Shown here in pieces: positions 1-7,608 of a stretch of 11,570 nt of DNA; the first letter of the stretch is position 1; the number at the start of each line of letters is the position of its first letter. The notes under the pieces are model-generated. The model was not told where the DNA came from. It worked only from the letters and a program-made list of their open reading frames with translations, and ran no database searches. Source of the stretch: an uncultured Eubacterium sp. (GTDB lineage: Bacteria > Bacillota > Clostridia > Lachnospirales > Lachnospiraceae); assembly GCA_946611445.1 (NCBI GenBank), contig CAMODP010000048.1, forward strand, positions 1-11,570, written 5' to 3'. The position numbers were made by a program, and so were the translations under genes.

Positions 1-405
1 GCTGCTGATCCTGTACGCGACGGGATCCGCCGCGTCATGAGAGATGGAAAACGGCTCCACCGTCATATCCCCCACCTGGACAGGCTCATCAGGACGCACT
101 GCGTGAAACAGATCCGGTGAAATCTCACCTACCGAACTGCAGCGCTGTATCTCCCTGATTGTGGCTGCCGTGGCATAGATCGGGACACCCAGCCTTCTTG
201 CCATCACGCCCAGTCCCCGGATGTGGTCCGAGTGCTCATGCGTGACAAAGATGGCATCCACATCCCTGCCCGTATATCCAAATGAATTCAGTCCCTGCTC
301 TATCTTCTTTCCGCTCAGGCCGGCGTCAAACAGCAGGGATGTCGTCTCACTCCCCGCAAAAATACAATTGCCGCTGCTGCCGCTGGCCAGACTGCACAGC
401 TTCAT
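1..405 (-). CDS. walJ: WalJ/YycJ-type MBL-fold metallohydrolase, N-terminal part
   Basis: Metallo-beta-lactamase-fold hydrolase of the YycJ/WalJ group, cytoplasmic proteins with presumed metal-dependent nuclease or phosphodiesterase activity. The 135 codons in the window begin MKLCSLASGSSGNC, the typical start of this family, followed by LLFDAGLS and the metal-binding THEHSDH motif (His56, His58, Asp60, His61) and a further histidine in SISHDA at about residue 123. The ATG (405-403) overlaps the TGA of coaE (404-402) as ATGA, so translation is probably coupled to coaE. A GGGAG lies only two bases from the ATG, and a GGGGAG lies about 11 bases upstream. The family is usually about 260-270 aa, so roughly half the gene lies beyond the left edge. 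In Bacillus the homologue is in the walRK operon; here it follows polA-coaE, so a link to WalRK cannot be inferred. Family call is firm; the exact substrate is not. Confidence 0.88.
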   Translation of the reverse strand, partial: MKLCSLASGSSGNCIFAGSETTSLLFDAGLSGKKIEQGLNSFGYTGRDVDAIFVTHEHSDHIRGLGVMARRLGVPIYATAATIREIQRCSSVGEISPDLFHAVRPDEPVQVGDMTVEPFSISHDAADPVAYRISS

Positions 406-1013
406 AACTCCCTGTTCTCCCCGAATACTGCTTCCATGCGATGCCGGATCTGCTCTTCTGTCTCCCCGAGCGAGCCGCTGTTGTCGATCACTGTTGTACA
501 GCGGCGGCGGAATTCCGCGTCCGACATCTGACTTTTCATGATTGCCGTTGTCTTTTCGTCTGTATAACCCCGGTTCTCCGCCAGTCTCCGGCGGCGGACC
601 TGTTCATCTGCATAAATGTACCACACTTCATCGCAGATTTCATCATAATTCTCTTCCAGCAGCAGCGCAGCCTCCAGCACGTACAGCGCCGTCCCGTTCA
701 GCCGGCACTGCGCAATGTCATCCAGAATATACCGCCGCACAGCCGGATGGACAATGGCATTGACGGCCTGCCGGAGTTCCTCCCGGCCGAATATCTTTTC
801 CGCCGCCGCCTTTCTGTCCAGTCTGCCGTCCGCGCCGTAGATCTCTTCTCCGAGCAAGGCGGCAAGGGCAGCGCCGCAGGGTCCTTCCCTGTCCGTGAGC
901 TGATGCGCCGCCTCATCCGCGAGCATCAGACGGGCGCCGTACTCCCGCTCCAGAATCATCAGAATCTCACTTTTTCCGGCTCCCACACCGCCGGTAATAC
1001 CCAGTATAAACAT
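402..1013 (-). CDS. coaE: Dephospho-CoA kinase
   Basis: Catalyses the last step of coenzyme A synthesis, ATP-dependent phosphorylation of the 3'-hydroxyl of dephospho-CoA, in the cytoplasm. The 203-aa product has the expected family length. It opens with MFILGITGGVGAGKS, a P-loop (GGVGAGKS, residues 8-15), followed by a LADEAAHQL segment with the Asp (about residue 33) that sits in the substrate site of P-loop kinases of this family, and an IVHPAVRR motif typical of CoaE. The ATG at 1013 is preceded by AAAAGGA about 7 bases upstream and lies 12 bases after the polA stop. The TGA end overlaps the start of the following MBL hydrolase. The order polA-coaE is common in Firmicutes and supports one transcript. 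No defect is visible. Confidence 0.96.
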   Translation of the reverse strand: MFILGITGGVGAGKSEILMILEREYGARLMLADEAAHQLTDREGPCGAALAALLGEEIYGADGRLDRKAAAEKIFGREELRQAVNAIVHPAVRRYILDDIAQCRLNGTALYVLEAALLLEENYDEICDEVWYIYADEQVRRRRLAENRGYTDEKTTAIMKSQMSDAEFRRRCTTVIDNSGSLGETEEQIRHRMEAVFGENREL

Positions 1014-1025
1014 ATCCGTGTCCTT

Positions 1026-3695
1026 TTACTTTGCCTCATACCAGGAATGACCGCTGTGCATATCAACTTCCAGCCGCACGGCCAGATCAGCCGCGCGCGT
1101 CATTTCTTCTGTCAGCAGTTTTCCGGCCTTTTCCGCCTCATCCTCAGGCGCCTCGATCAGCAGTTCGTCATGGACCTGCAGGATCAGCCGCGATTTCCAG
1201 CCCTCTTCGCGCAGCCGTCTGTCAACGCGGATCATGGCAATCTTGATGATGTCTGCCGCTGTCCCCTGTATCGGGGCGTTCTTGGCCACGCGTTCCCCGA
1301 ACTGGCGCTGCATGAAATTCCCGGATTTGAGTTCCGGCATGGGCCGGCGTCTTCCATACAGTGTCTCAGAATACCCGTCTGCCTTTGCCTTCTCCACCAG
1401 TCCCTCCAGGAAGGAACGGATGCCCGGATACGTCTGATAATACTGTTCAATATAATCCGCCGCTTCTTTCCTGCTGATGCCGAGGTCCTCACTCAGCCCG
1501 AACGAGCTGATGCCATAGACGATGCCGAAGTTGACCGCCTTCGCGTTCCGTCTCTGCAGCGGGGTCACCTCATCAAACGGCACGTGAAAAACCTGTGATG
1601 CCGTAATGGCGTGTATGTCTTTTTCAGACCGGTAGGCGGCAATCAGCTTTTCATCGCCGGACATGTGCGCCAGCACGCGCAGCTCTATCTGCGAGTAGTC
1701 TGCGTCAAGAAAAACGCAGCCGTCAGCCGGTACAAACACCTTGCGGATCTGGCGTCCCAGCTCCATGCGCACGGGAATGTTCTGCAGGTTCGGATCCGCG
1801 CTGCTGATGCGCCCGGTAGCCGTAATGGTCTGATGGAAGGTGGAATGAATCCTCCCGTCATCCGAGACCAGCGCGGCCAGACCGTCCGCATAGGTCGATT
1901 TGAGTTTGGACAGCGTCCGGTACTCCAGGATATCTGACACAATCGGCGCATCCGGGGCCAGCTTCTCGAGCACATCCGCAGCGGTGGAAAATCCGGTCTT
2001 TGTCTTCTTTCCGCCGGGCAGCTTCATTTTTTCAAACAGGATCTCTCCGAGCTGCTTCGGAGAATTTATGTTGAAGGTCTCTCCTGCCTGCTCATAGATG
2101 CGGCTTTCCAGTCCGGAAATCCCCTCCTCCAGGCTGCGCCCGTACTCTTCGAGTTTTTCCGGAAGAATCCGCACGCCGGCCTCTTCCATGGAGGCCAGGG
2201 TGCAGACAAGCGGCATTTCGATCTCTTCAAAGAGATTCCGCATGCCATTTTTTTCCAGTTCCTCTTCCAGAGAAGGTCTCGCCGCCAGCGCCGTATACGC
2301 AGTCTGTCCCGCGTACACGGATGCCTCTTTTTCGCTCATCTTCTCCGCAGCAGGTCTTTTCTTTCCCTGGAAAATCTCCTCTGCGGAAAGGACGGAAGCA
2401 GTCGTATAAGACCGCGCTATGGTGTCGCAGGGATAGTCGCTGGCAAGCGGGTTCAGTAGATAGGCCGCGATCCGGATGTCAAAGCATTTGTCCGCCGTAT
2501 CCCGCAGGAAAGGCGCCGCGTGCAGCATTTCTTTGAGACCGTAGACAGCCAGACGCTGTGCTCCCTCTGCGACAGACCGGAGTATTTCCAGCAGATCCGC
2601 CTCCGCGGCCGCCTCCCCCGCCGGGATATAGGACGTCCGGATGCCTGCCTCCTCACGAACCGCCAGCGCCAGTCCGGCAATGCGGCTCCTTCCTGTCACG
2701 CGGTCTCTGTCCGAGAGCAGATACGCGCCCGTCTCAGGCGCGGACGCTGCCGTCGCTGCCAGAATCCTGATTTCTTCCGCTTCTGTCAGTATCTCTATGC
2801 CGGGCTTGTCTCCGGCACCCCCGGCCGCCTCCTCAAAACGGGGAAGGAGCCTGCGGAATTCCAGGCGCCGGAACAGTTCATAAGCCTCTTCCGTGTACAG
2901 GTTTCCGATCCTGGCCGCCTCCAGGTCCAGATGAACGGGGCTGTCTGTGTTGATCGTCGCCAGCTTCTTTGACAGCACTGCCAGGTCAAACTGATCCCGC
3001 AGGGCTTCCATGGCTTTCCGGGGTTTGATCTCTTCTGCATGGGCGTGCGCATTTTCAATCGTGCCGTATGCCTGCAGAATCTTCGTCGCCGTTTTCTGCC
3101 CCACACCCGGCAGGCCGGGGATGTTGTCAGCCGAATCACCCATCAGAGCCTTCAGTTCTATGATCTGGGCCGGACTCAGCTCCCATTCCCGCTGTACGTC
3201 CTCTGCATAATAGTCTTCTATTACAGTCTTGCCGCCTTTGGTCTTCGGGATGCGGATCATGATTCTGTCCGTCGCCAGCTGCAGCAGGTCCCGGTCTCCG
3301 CTCACGACAGATACCTGAAGACCCGCGTCTGCCGCCTGTCCTGCCAGCGTACCCAGGATGTCATCCGCCTCGTAGCCCTCCAGCGTCACGATCGGAATTC
3401 CCATCGAACGCAGAACCTCCTGCATCAGCGGCACCTGCTCCCGCAGTTCCTCGGGCATGGGCTTGCGCGTCCCCTTGTATTCTTTGTACATGTCGTGGCG
3501 AAACGTCGGCGCGTGCACATCAAAGGCCGCTGCCAGATATGCCGGATTCTCCTCCTCCAGAAGCCGGAACAGAATATTCAGGAATCCGTACACCGCGTTT
3601 GTGTGCAGGCCCTCCGCGTTCGTCAGGTCCGGCAGGCCGTAGAATGCCCGGTTCAGTATGCTGTGCCCGTCAAGTAATACTATTTTTTCCGACAT
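1026..3695 (-). CDS. polA: DNA polymerase I
   Basis: DNA repair and Okazaki-fragment processing polymerase, 889 aa from the chosen start. Residues 1 to about 290 are the 5'-3' exonuclease/flap nuclease (DGHS at 9-12, KEYKGTRKPMP, EADDILGT near 110, SGDRDLLQL near 132, DNIPGLPGVGQKTA near 190). About 300-490 is the 3'-5' exonuclease fold, but the acidic DxE motif is replaced by ETGAYLLSDRD and the YxxxD motif reads YAGQT, so proofreading should be absent, as in Bacillus-type enzymes. The polymerase domain carries motif A DADYSQIELR (catalytic Asp666), motif B RRNAKAVNFGIVYG (715-728) and motif C VHDE (841-844, Asp843). I chose the ATG at 3695 (MSEKIVLLDGHS) because AGGAGAGG lies 8 bases upstream; a GTG at 3725 would add ten residues that are not family-like. 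It lies 33 bases after the anti-sigma-like gene. Confidence 0.97.
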   Translation of the reverse strand: MSEKIVLLDGHSILNRAFYGLPDLTNAEGLHTNAVYGFLNILFRLLEEENPAYLAAAFDVHAPTFRHDMYKEYKGTRKPMPEELREQVPLMQEVLRSMGIPIVTLEGYEADDILGTLAGQAADAGLQVSVVSGDRDLLQLATDRIMIRIPKTKGGKTVIEDYYAEDVQREWELSPAQIIELKALMGDSADNIPGLPGVGQKTATKILQAYGTIENAHAHAEEIKPRKAMEALRDQFDLAVLSKKLATINTDSPVHLDLEAARIGNLYTEEAYELFRRLEFRRLLPRFEEAAGGAGDKPGIEILTEAEEIRILAATAASAPETGAYLLSDRDRVTGRSRIAGLALAVREEAGIRTSYIPAGEAAAEADLLEILRSVAEGAQRLAVYGLKEMLHAAPFLRDTADKCFDIRIAAYLLNPLASDYPCDTIARSYTTASVLSAEEIFQGKKRPAAEKMSEKEASVYAGQTAYTALAARPSLEEELEKNGMRNLFEEIEMPLVCTLASMEEAGVRILPEKLEEYGRSLEEGISGLESRIYEQAGETFNINSPKQLGEILFEKMKLPGGKKTKTGFSTAADVLEKLAPDAPIVSDILEYRTLSKLKSTYADGLAALVSDDGRIHSTFHQTITATGRISSADPNLQNIPVRMELGRQIRKVFVPADGCVFLDADYSQIELRVLAHMSGDEKLIAAYRSEKDIHAITASQVFHVPFDEVTPLQRRNAKAVNFGIVYGISSFGLSEDLGISRKEAADYIEQYYQTYPGIRSFLEGLVEKAKADGYSETLYGRRRPMPELKSGNFMQRQFGERVAKNAPIQGTAADIIKIAMIRVDRRLREEGWKSRLILQVHDELLIEAPEDEAEKAGKLLTEEMTRAADLAVRLEVDMHSGHSWYEAK

Positions 3696-3728
3696 CAGAT
3701 TATCCTCTCCTGTCTTGCTTCCCACCTG

Positions 3729-4124
3729 TCATCCGAAAAATGCCGTTATGCTGAAAATCCCTGTCACATCCAGCACCAGGAACAGGAAAAGCAGAAGCGT
3801 ACATGCCAGGATCACCAGACGAAGCTCCCGGATCTTCCTGTTCTTGACGATTTTCTCCTCCTGTTCTTCCAGGTCCTTCTCAAACATAGGCTTGAAATCA
3901 AAAGATCCGCCCGCCCTGCTGTCCTGGTCCAGATAGTTGATCGTCCGGTTCACCATATAGTTGGTCTCCAGTTCTTCGTAGCAGTTCCTGCAGTTCCTGA
4001 TGTGTTCCAGGAAATGCTCCTGCTGCCTCCCGCTCAGCTTCCCGTCCAGAAAATCAGGGATCATGCCTACGATTTCACGGCATGTGATCAGTTTTCCGGT
4101 AAAGCCGGTTTCCGGTGTGCTCAT
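3729..4124 (-). CDS. zf-HC2 (anti-sigma-type) membrane protein
   Basis: Small predicted membrane protein, 131 aa. The N-terminal half carries a zinc-binding anti-sigma-like domain: Cys15 in LITCREIV, then His41-x3-Cys45-x2-Cys48 (HIRNCRNC), the pattern of zf-HC2/ZAS domains that hold ECF sigma factors in redox- or envelope-sensing anti-sigma factors. A charged linker (about 75-101, rich in E and K) leads to one hydrophobic segment (about 102-124, LVILACTLLLFLFLVLDV), then a very short tail, so the zinc domain should be cytoplasmic with almost no external sensor. The ATG at 4124 is preceded by AAAGGG. The open frame continues upstream to 4289, but those codons run through a structured intergenic repeat and are rejected. 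No sigma factor gene is adjacent, which is unusual for this family; partner and role are unknown. Its placement just before polA is noted but unexplained. Confidence 0.82.
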   Translation of the reverse strand: MSTPETGFTGKLITCREIVGMIPDFLDGKLSGRQQEHFLEHIRNCRNCYEELETNYMVNRTINYLDQDSRAGGSFDFKPMFEKDLEEQEEKIVKNRKIRELRLVILACTLLLFLFLVLDVTGIFSITAFFG

Positions 4125-4165
4125 GGTTTTCCCTTTCTGCAATGTCAATTTCGGTCTGTGATAAT

Positions 4166-4286
4166 GCGGTACAATCCAGGCTCCGGTGCTTCGAGTTCCG
4201 CCGGTACTTACCGATCCGCGAGGCGGGAGGTTAGTACCGCTGCGAGAACGAGGCAGCGGGAGCGTGCCGGAGACGGATTTGTGCCG
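4166..4286. repeat. Structured intergenic element, possible dispersed palindromic repeat
   Basis: The gap between the helicase stop and the anti-sigma-like gene is packed with inverted repeats. GGTACTTACC (4203-4212) pairs with GGTTAGTACC (4229-4238) with one mismatch, enclosing CCGC-GAG-GCGG (4216-4226). CCGCTGC (4237-4243) pairs perfectly with GCAGCGG (4253-4259) around a 9-base loop. CCG-GAGA-CGG (4267-4276) forms a small stem with a GNRA-type tetraloop. The first two stems share CC at 4237-4238, so their ends would compete. GGTAC/GTACC recurs at 4168-4172, 4203-4207 and 4234-4238. The layout resembles a REP- or MITE-like element, and the sequence style reminds me of repeats in Lachnospiraceae genomes, but only one copy is present here, so dispersal is inference. 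It could also act as an attenuator or RNA stabiliser between the two genes. Limits are approximate. Confidence 0.5.
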
Positions 4287-4292
4287 CAAACA

Positions 4293-6119
4293 TTACACCA
4301 TCTCCCGTATGAACCGCGACAGCTCCTGCGGCTTCTCGTAGCGCTCGCGCACGGCGAGGAGAAGAAGCCTGCGGCGGGCGCGGGTCATTCCCACGTACAG
4401 CATCCGGCGTTCTTCTTCCAGATCTTCATCCAGGACCGCCCTGTGCCAGGGGATGACGCCTTCATTGACGTCGAGGATGTATACTGCGTCGTATTCCGTC
4501 CCCTTGGCTGCGTGCAGCGTGGAGAGCGTTACCATATCCGCGTCCCGGGATTCCGTCCTGCGGCTCTGGCGGAGCTTCTCTCTGTATGCCGCTATAAATG
4601 TCTGCCACTGCTCCCAGGTTTTGTGGTTTGCGGCACTCTCTGTGAGTTCATCCGCGATCTCCAGCAGTTCTTCCTCCGGGATTCCCCTGCTCACGGCATA
4701 TTCCGACAGAAAGCCGTCATAGCCGACAGCCCGGCGGATGTAGCGGACGGCACCTCCCGGGTCGAGGGACCCGATCATCTCCAGATCCTCTTCCAGTGCG
4801 GCGATTCGCTCTGTCATCCACGCCTTATCCTCGTACCAGCGGTACAGGCTGTCAAATGACACGGTTTTTTCGCTAAATGCCTGCCTGGAAAGATATCTCG
4901 TCGGGCGGTTCGCGATCTGCAGAAATTTCTCTCTCGACCTGTCGCCGCGACCCAGCTCCATATAGGCAAACAGATCGCCGGCGATCCAGTGGTCAAACAG
5001 GCAGGGTATGTTCTCCCGGACCCGGAACGGAATCTGGTACGCCATGAGCTGCTCGGCGGCCTCGCGGCATCCGGCATTTGTCCTGACCAGAACCGCTGTC
5101 TCGCGATAGGAAATTCCTTCTGCCGCCTGCCGCCGGATGCGCTCCGCCAGGTACCGGCATTCCTGCCGGGGATTGGCAAACTGCTCCAGTCTGACCGATT
5201 CGCCGTGCGCCCTGCCCGTATAGATCTGCTTGCGGTAGCGCCTGCTGTTGTGCCGGATCAGCCGTCCGGCCGCGGAGATAATCTCCGGGCTGCTGCGGTA
5301 GTTTTCTTCCAGTGTGACCACTTCCGCCGCAGGATAGTCCTGCGGAAACCGCAGCATAATCCCGGGACTGGCGCCCCGGAAACGGTAGATGCTCTGGTCA
5401 TCGTCGCCCACGATGAACAGGTTGTCCTGCGGCGCGGCCAGCAGGCGGATCACACTGTACTGCATGGGGCTGATGTCCTGAAACTCATCCACCAGTATAT
5501 AGGCAAACTTCTTCTGCCAGGCCGTCCGTATATCCGCCCTGTCTGTGAGCATCCTCCTGCAGAGAAGAATGATGTCGTCAAAATCAATCTTTCCTGCCTG
5601 CCGCTTTCGCTCCTCATATGTATCGAGGACCTGTCTGAAACGGTCCTGCGGCAGCGCGGCCGGATAATACTTTTCAGGATCTGTGCCCAGGCTCTTATAC
5701 AGGCTGATTTCCCGTATAACCTGCGCGGGCAGGTCTGTTTCCTGCTCCGCATCCTGCGCCGTCTCCCGCAGGATCTCCCGTATAAGGACGGTCTTCTCCT
5801 CTTCCGGAAGCACACGCATCCGGGCATACTGTGTGCGCAGCATACCATAGAACACACTGTGAAATGTGCCGAAGGTCACCCCTGCGGAGGCAGTCCCCGC
5901 CATTTGCAAAAATCTCTCCTTCATCTCCGCTGCGGCGGCCCGGGTAAAGGTCACCACCAGTATTGATGAAGGAGAGACTCCCTCCCGGATCAGCGCGCAG
6001 GTACGTCCTGTGATGACTGCCGTCTTTCCGGAACCGGGACCTGCAATCACCAGCATGGGGCCGTCTCTGTGCCGGACGGCCCGAAGCTGTGCTTCATTGT
6101 ACGTCCTGTCTGCCGTCAT
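4293..6119 (-). CDS. UvrD/Rep-family (PcrA-like) DNA helicase, compact form
   Basis: Superfamily 1A ATP-dependent 3'-5' DNA helicase, 608 aa. All core motifs are seen in order: Q motif YNEAQLRAV (7-15), Walker A GPGSGKT (27-33), VVTFTRAAAAEM (Ia, 55-66), Walker B VDEFQD (210-215), motif III GDDDQSIYRFRGA (238-250), motif IV ENYRS (272-276), motif V TLHAAKGTEYDAVYI (534-548) and motif VI YVGMTRARR (575-583). It should therefore be an active translocase. It ends about 25 residues after motif VI, so it lacks the C-terminal extension of PcrA/UvrD (usually about 720-750 aa) that contacts RNA polymerase and repair partners. It is thus probably a second, accessory UvrD-like helicase rather than the essential PcrA. 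The ATG overlaps the gltX stop (ATGA, 6119-6116), suggesting translational coupling. Stop is TAA at 4295-4293. Confidence 0.9.
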   Translation of the reverse strand: MTADRTYNEAQLRAVRHRDGPMLVIAGPGSGKTAVITGRTCALIREGVSPSSILVVTFTRAAAAEMKERFLQMAGTASAGVTFGTFHSVFYGMLRTQYARMRVLPEEEKTVLIREILRETAQDAEQETDLPAQVIREISLYKSLGTDPEKYYPAALPQDRFRQVLDTYEERKRQAGKIDFDDIILLCRRMLTDRADIRTAWQKKFAYILVDEFQDISPMQYSVIRLLAAPQDNLFIVGDDDQSIYRFRGASPGIMLRFPQDYPAAEVVTLEENYRSSPEIISAAGRLIRHNSRRYRKQIYTGRAHGESVRLEQFANPRQECRYLAERIRRQAAEGISYRETAVLVRTNAGCREAAEQLMAYQIPFRVRENIPCLFDHWIAGDLFAYMELGRGDRSREKFLQIANRPTRYLSRQAFSEKTVSFDSLYRWYEDKAWMTERIAALEEDLEMIGSLDPGGAVRYIRRAVGYDGFLSEYAVSRGIPEEELLEIADELTESAANHKTWEQWQTFIAAYREKLRQSRRTESRDADMVTLSTLHAAKGTEYDAVYILDVNEGVIPWHRAVLDEDLEEERRMLYVGMTRARRRLLLLAVRERYEKPQELSRFIREMV

Positions 6120-7591
6120 CCTGCCGCCTGTTCTATTTTTTCAAGCGCGCCGCGGAGCCTTCTCAGGGACTCCTCCTTTCCCAGCACTTCCATGATGCCG
6201 GTGGCGCCGGCCGGGGTCGCCTGTCTGCCGGAAACAGCTGTCCGCAGAGGCCACATAACCGTATTGACCTTCTTCTCCTTCTCTTTTGCGTATCCGGAGA
6301 GGCAGGCAAACAGCGCGTCGTTGTCAAAGCTCTCAAGGGTCTCCAGCAGCGGAAGCACCTCCGTGATCACCTCACGGGAGGATTCCAGCGTGCTCTTTGA
6401 CTTCTTGTTCGTATACATTTCGATGTCATATTCCGGCATCTCACGGAAGAAGCTGACCTGCTCCTCAATATCCGGGAGAACCTGTATCCTGGTCCGGACC
6501 ATCTCGGATACCTTGCGGAGAGAGGCTTCTCCGCCGGGCAGCGTACCCGCGGGCAGTGCCGCCTCCAGATACGGCCGGGCCAGCGTGAAGAACGATTCTT
6601 CATCCATCATCTTGATGTATTCGCCGTTCATCCATTTCAGCTTTGTCATGTCAAAGACAGCGGGCGATTTGCTGATATGGTGGAAATCGAAGGCTTCCAC
6701 GAGTTCCGGGAGGGAAAAGATCTCTCTCTCTCCGGCCGGGCTCCAGCCCAGAAGCGCGACAAAATTGACGATGGCATCCTTCAGGAAGCCCTGGTCCAGC
6801 AGGTCCTCGAAGGAGGAATGTCCCGAGCGCTTGCTCAGCTTCTGTCCCTCTTCGTTTGTGATCAGCGGACAGTGTACATAGACCGGGATCTCCCAGCCAA
6901 AGGCCTCATAGATGCGGTTGTATTTGGGAGCGGATGACAGATATTCATTTCCCCGCACGACATGGGTGATTCCCATCAGATGGTCATCCACCACATTCGC
7001 GAAATTGTAGGTCGGGAAACCGTCCGACTTGATCAGAATCAGGTCATCCAGTTCCTCATTATCGACAGTGATGTCGCCGTAGATCTCATCGTGGAAGGTC
7101 GTGCTGCCTGTCAGCGGCATGTTGAAACGGATGACATGCGGCACGCCGGCCTCCAGCTTTTCCTGAATCTCTTCCTGAGACAGATGCAGGCAGTGCTTGT
7201 CATACGCGGAAATCTCCTTGCCCGCCACGGTGCGTTTCAGTTCAGAAAGTCTCTCCGGACCGCAGAAGCAGTAGTACGCATCTCCCTGCCGGACCAGCTG
7301 CTCCGCGTACTTCTGGTAGATCCCCTGCCTGCAGCGCTCGCTCTGGACATACGGTCCGACGCCGCCGTCTTTGTCAGGGCCTTCATCATGAATGAGACCT
7401 GTCTCTTTCATGGTGCGGTAAATAATCTCCAGCGCGCCCTCCATAAAGCGCTCCTGATCCGTATCCTCAATGCGGAGCATAAACCTGCCGCCTTCATGTT
7501 TTGCGATCAGGTATGAATACAGAGCCGTTCTCAGATTGCCTACATGCATCCGGCCTGTGGGGCTGGGTGCAAAACGTGTCTTTACTGTCAT
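6116..7591 (-). CDS. gltX: Glutamyl-tRNA synthetase
   Basis: Class I aminoacyl-tRNA synthetase that charges tRNA-Glu, 491 aa, normal length. The catalytic domain starts with RFAPSPTGRMHVGN (HIGH-type motif HVGN at 16-19), then RIEDTDQER (40-48), and the second ATP motif KLSKR at 251-255 (KMSKS variant). A zinc-site pattern C108-x-C110 ... C134-x-H136 matches the site in E. coli-type GluRS. The C-terminal helical anticodon-binding part (about 330-491) is complete. It could be a discriminating enzyme or a non-discriminating one that also feeds the Glu-tRNA-Gln amidotransferase route; this cannot be decided from sequence alone. The ATG at 7591 has a weak upstream GGCGGA and lies 17 bases past the sir2-like stop, so the genes are probably co-transcribed. 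The TGA end overlaps the helicase start. Confidence 0.96.
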   Translation of the reverse strand: MTVKTRFAPSPTGRMHVGNLRTALYSYLIAKHEGGRFMLRIEDTDQERFMEGALEIIYRTMKETGLIHDEGPDKDGGVGPYVQSERCRQGIYQKYAEQLVRQGDAYYCFCGPERLSELKRTVAGKEISAYDKHCLHLSQEEIQEKLEAGVPHVIRFNMPLTGSTTFHDEIYGDITVDNEELDDLILIKSDGFPTYNFANVVDDHLMGITHVVRGNEYLSSAPKYNRIYEAFGWEIPVYVHCPLITNEEGQKLSKRSGHSSFEDLLDQGFLKDAIVNFVALLGWSPAGEREIFSLPELVEAFDFHHISKSPAVFDMTKLKWMNGEYIKMMDEESFFTLARPYLEAALPAGTLPGGEASLRKVSEMVRTRIQVLPDIEEQVSFFREMPEYDIEMYTNKKSKSTLESSREVITEVLPLLETLESFDNDALFACLSGYAKEKEKKVNTVMWPLRTAVSGRQATPAGATGIMEVLGKEESLRRLRGALEKIEQAAG

Positions 7592-7608
7592 CTGCTGTCT
7601 GTCCGCCG

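Noticed and set aside
441..1598. 385-codon open frame on the plus strand
   Set aside because: It lies opposite coaE and polA, both unmistakable, and its product has no family features. It is an antisense shadow of GC-rich coding DNA, as is the 325-codon plus frame at 4989-5966 opposite the helicase.
3696..3725. GTG start ten codons upstream for polA
   Set aside because: The ATG at 3695 has an AGGAGAGG site at ideal spacing, which lies inside the proposed extension, and the protein then begins where other PolA proteins begin.
4125..4289. N-terminal extension of the zf-HC2 gene by 55 residues
   Set aside because: The extra codons run through the inverted-repeat element and give a low-complexity, Arg/Ser/Gly-rich peptide. 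A proper start with an upstream AAAGGG exists at 4124.
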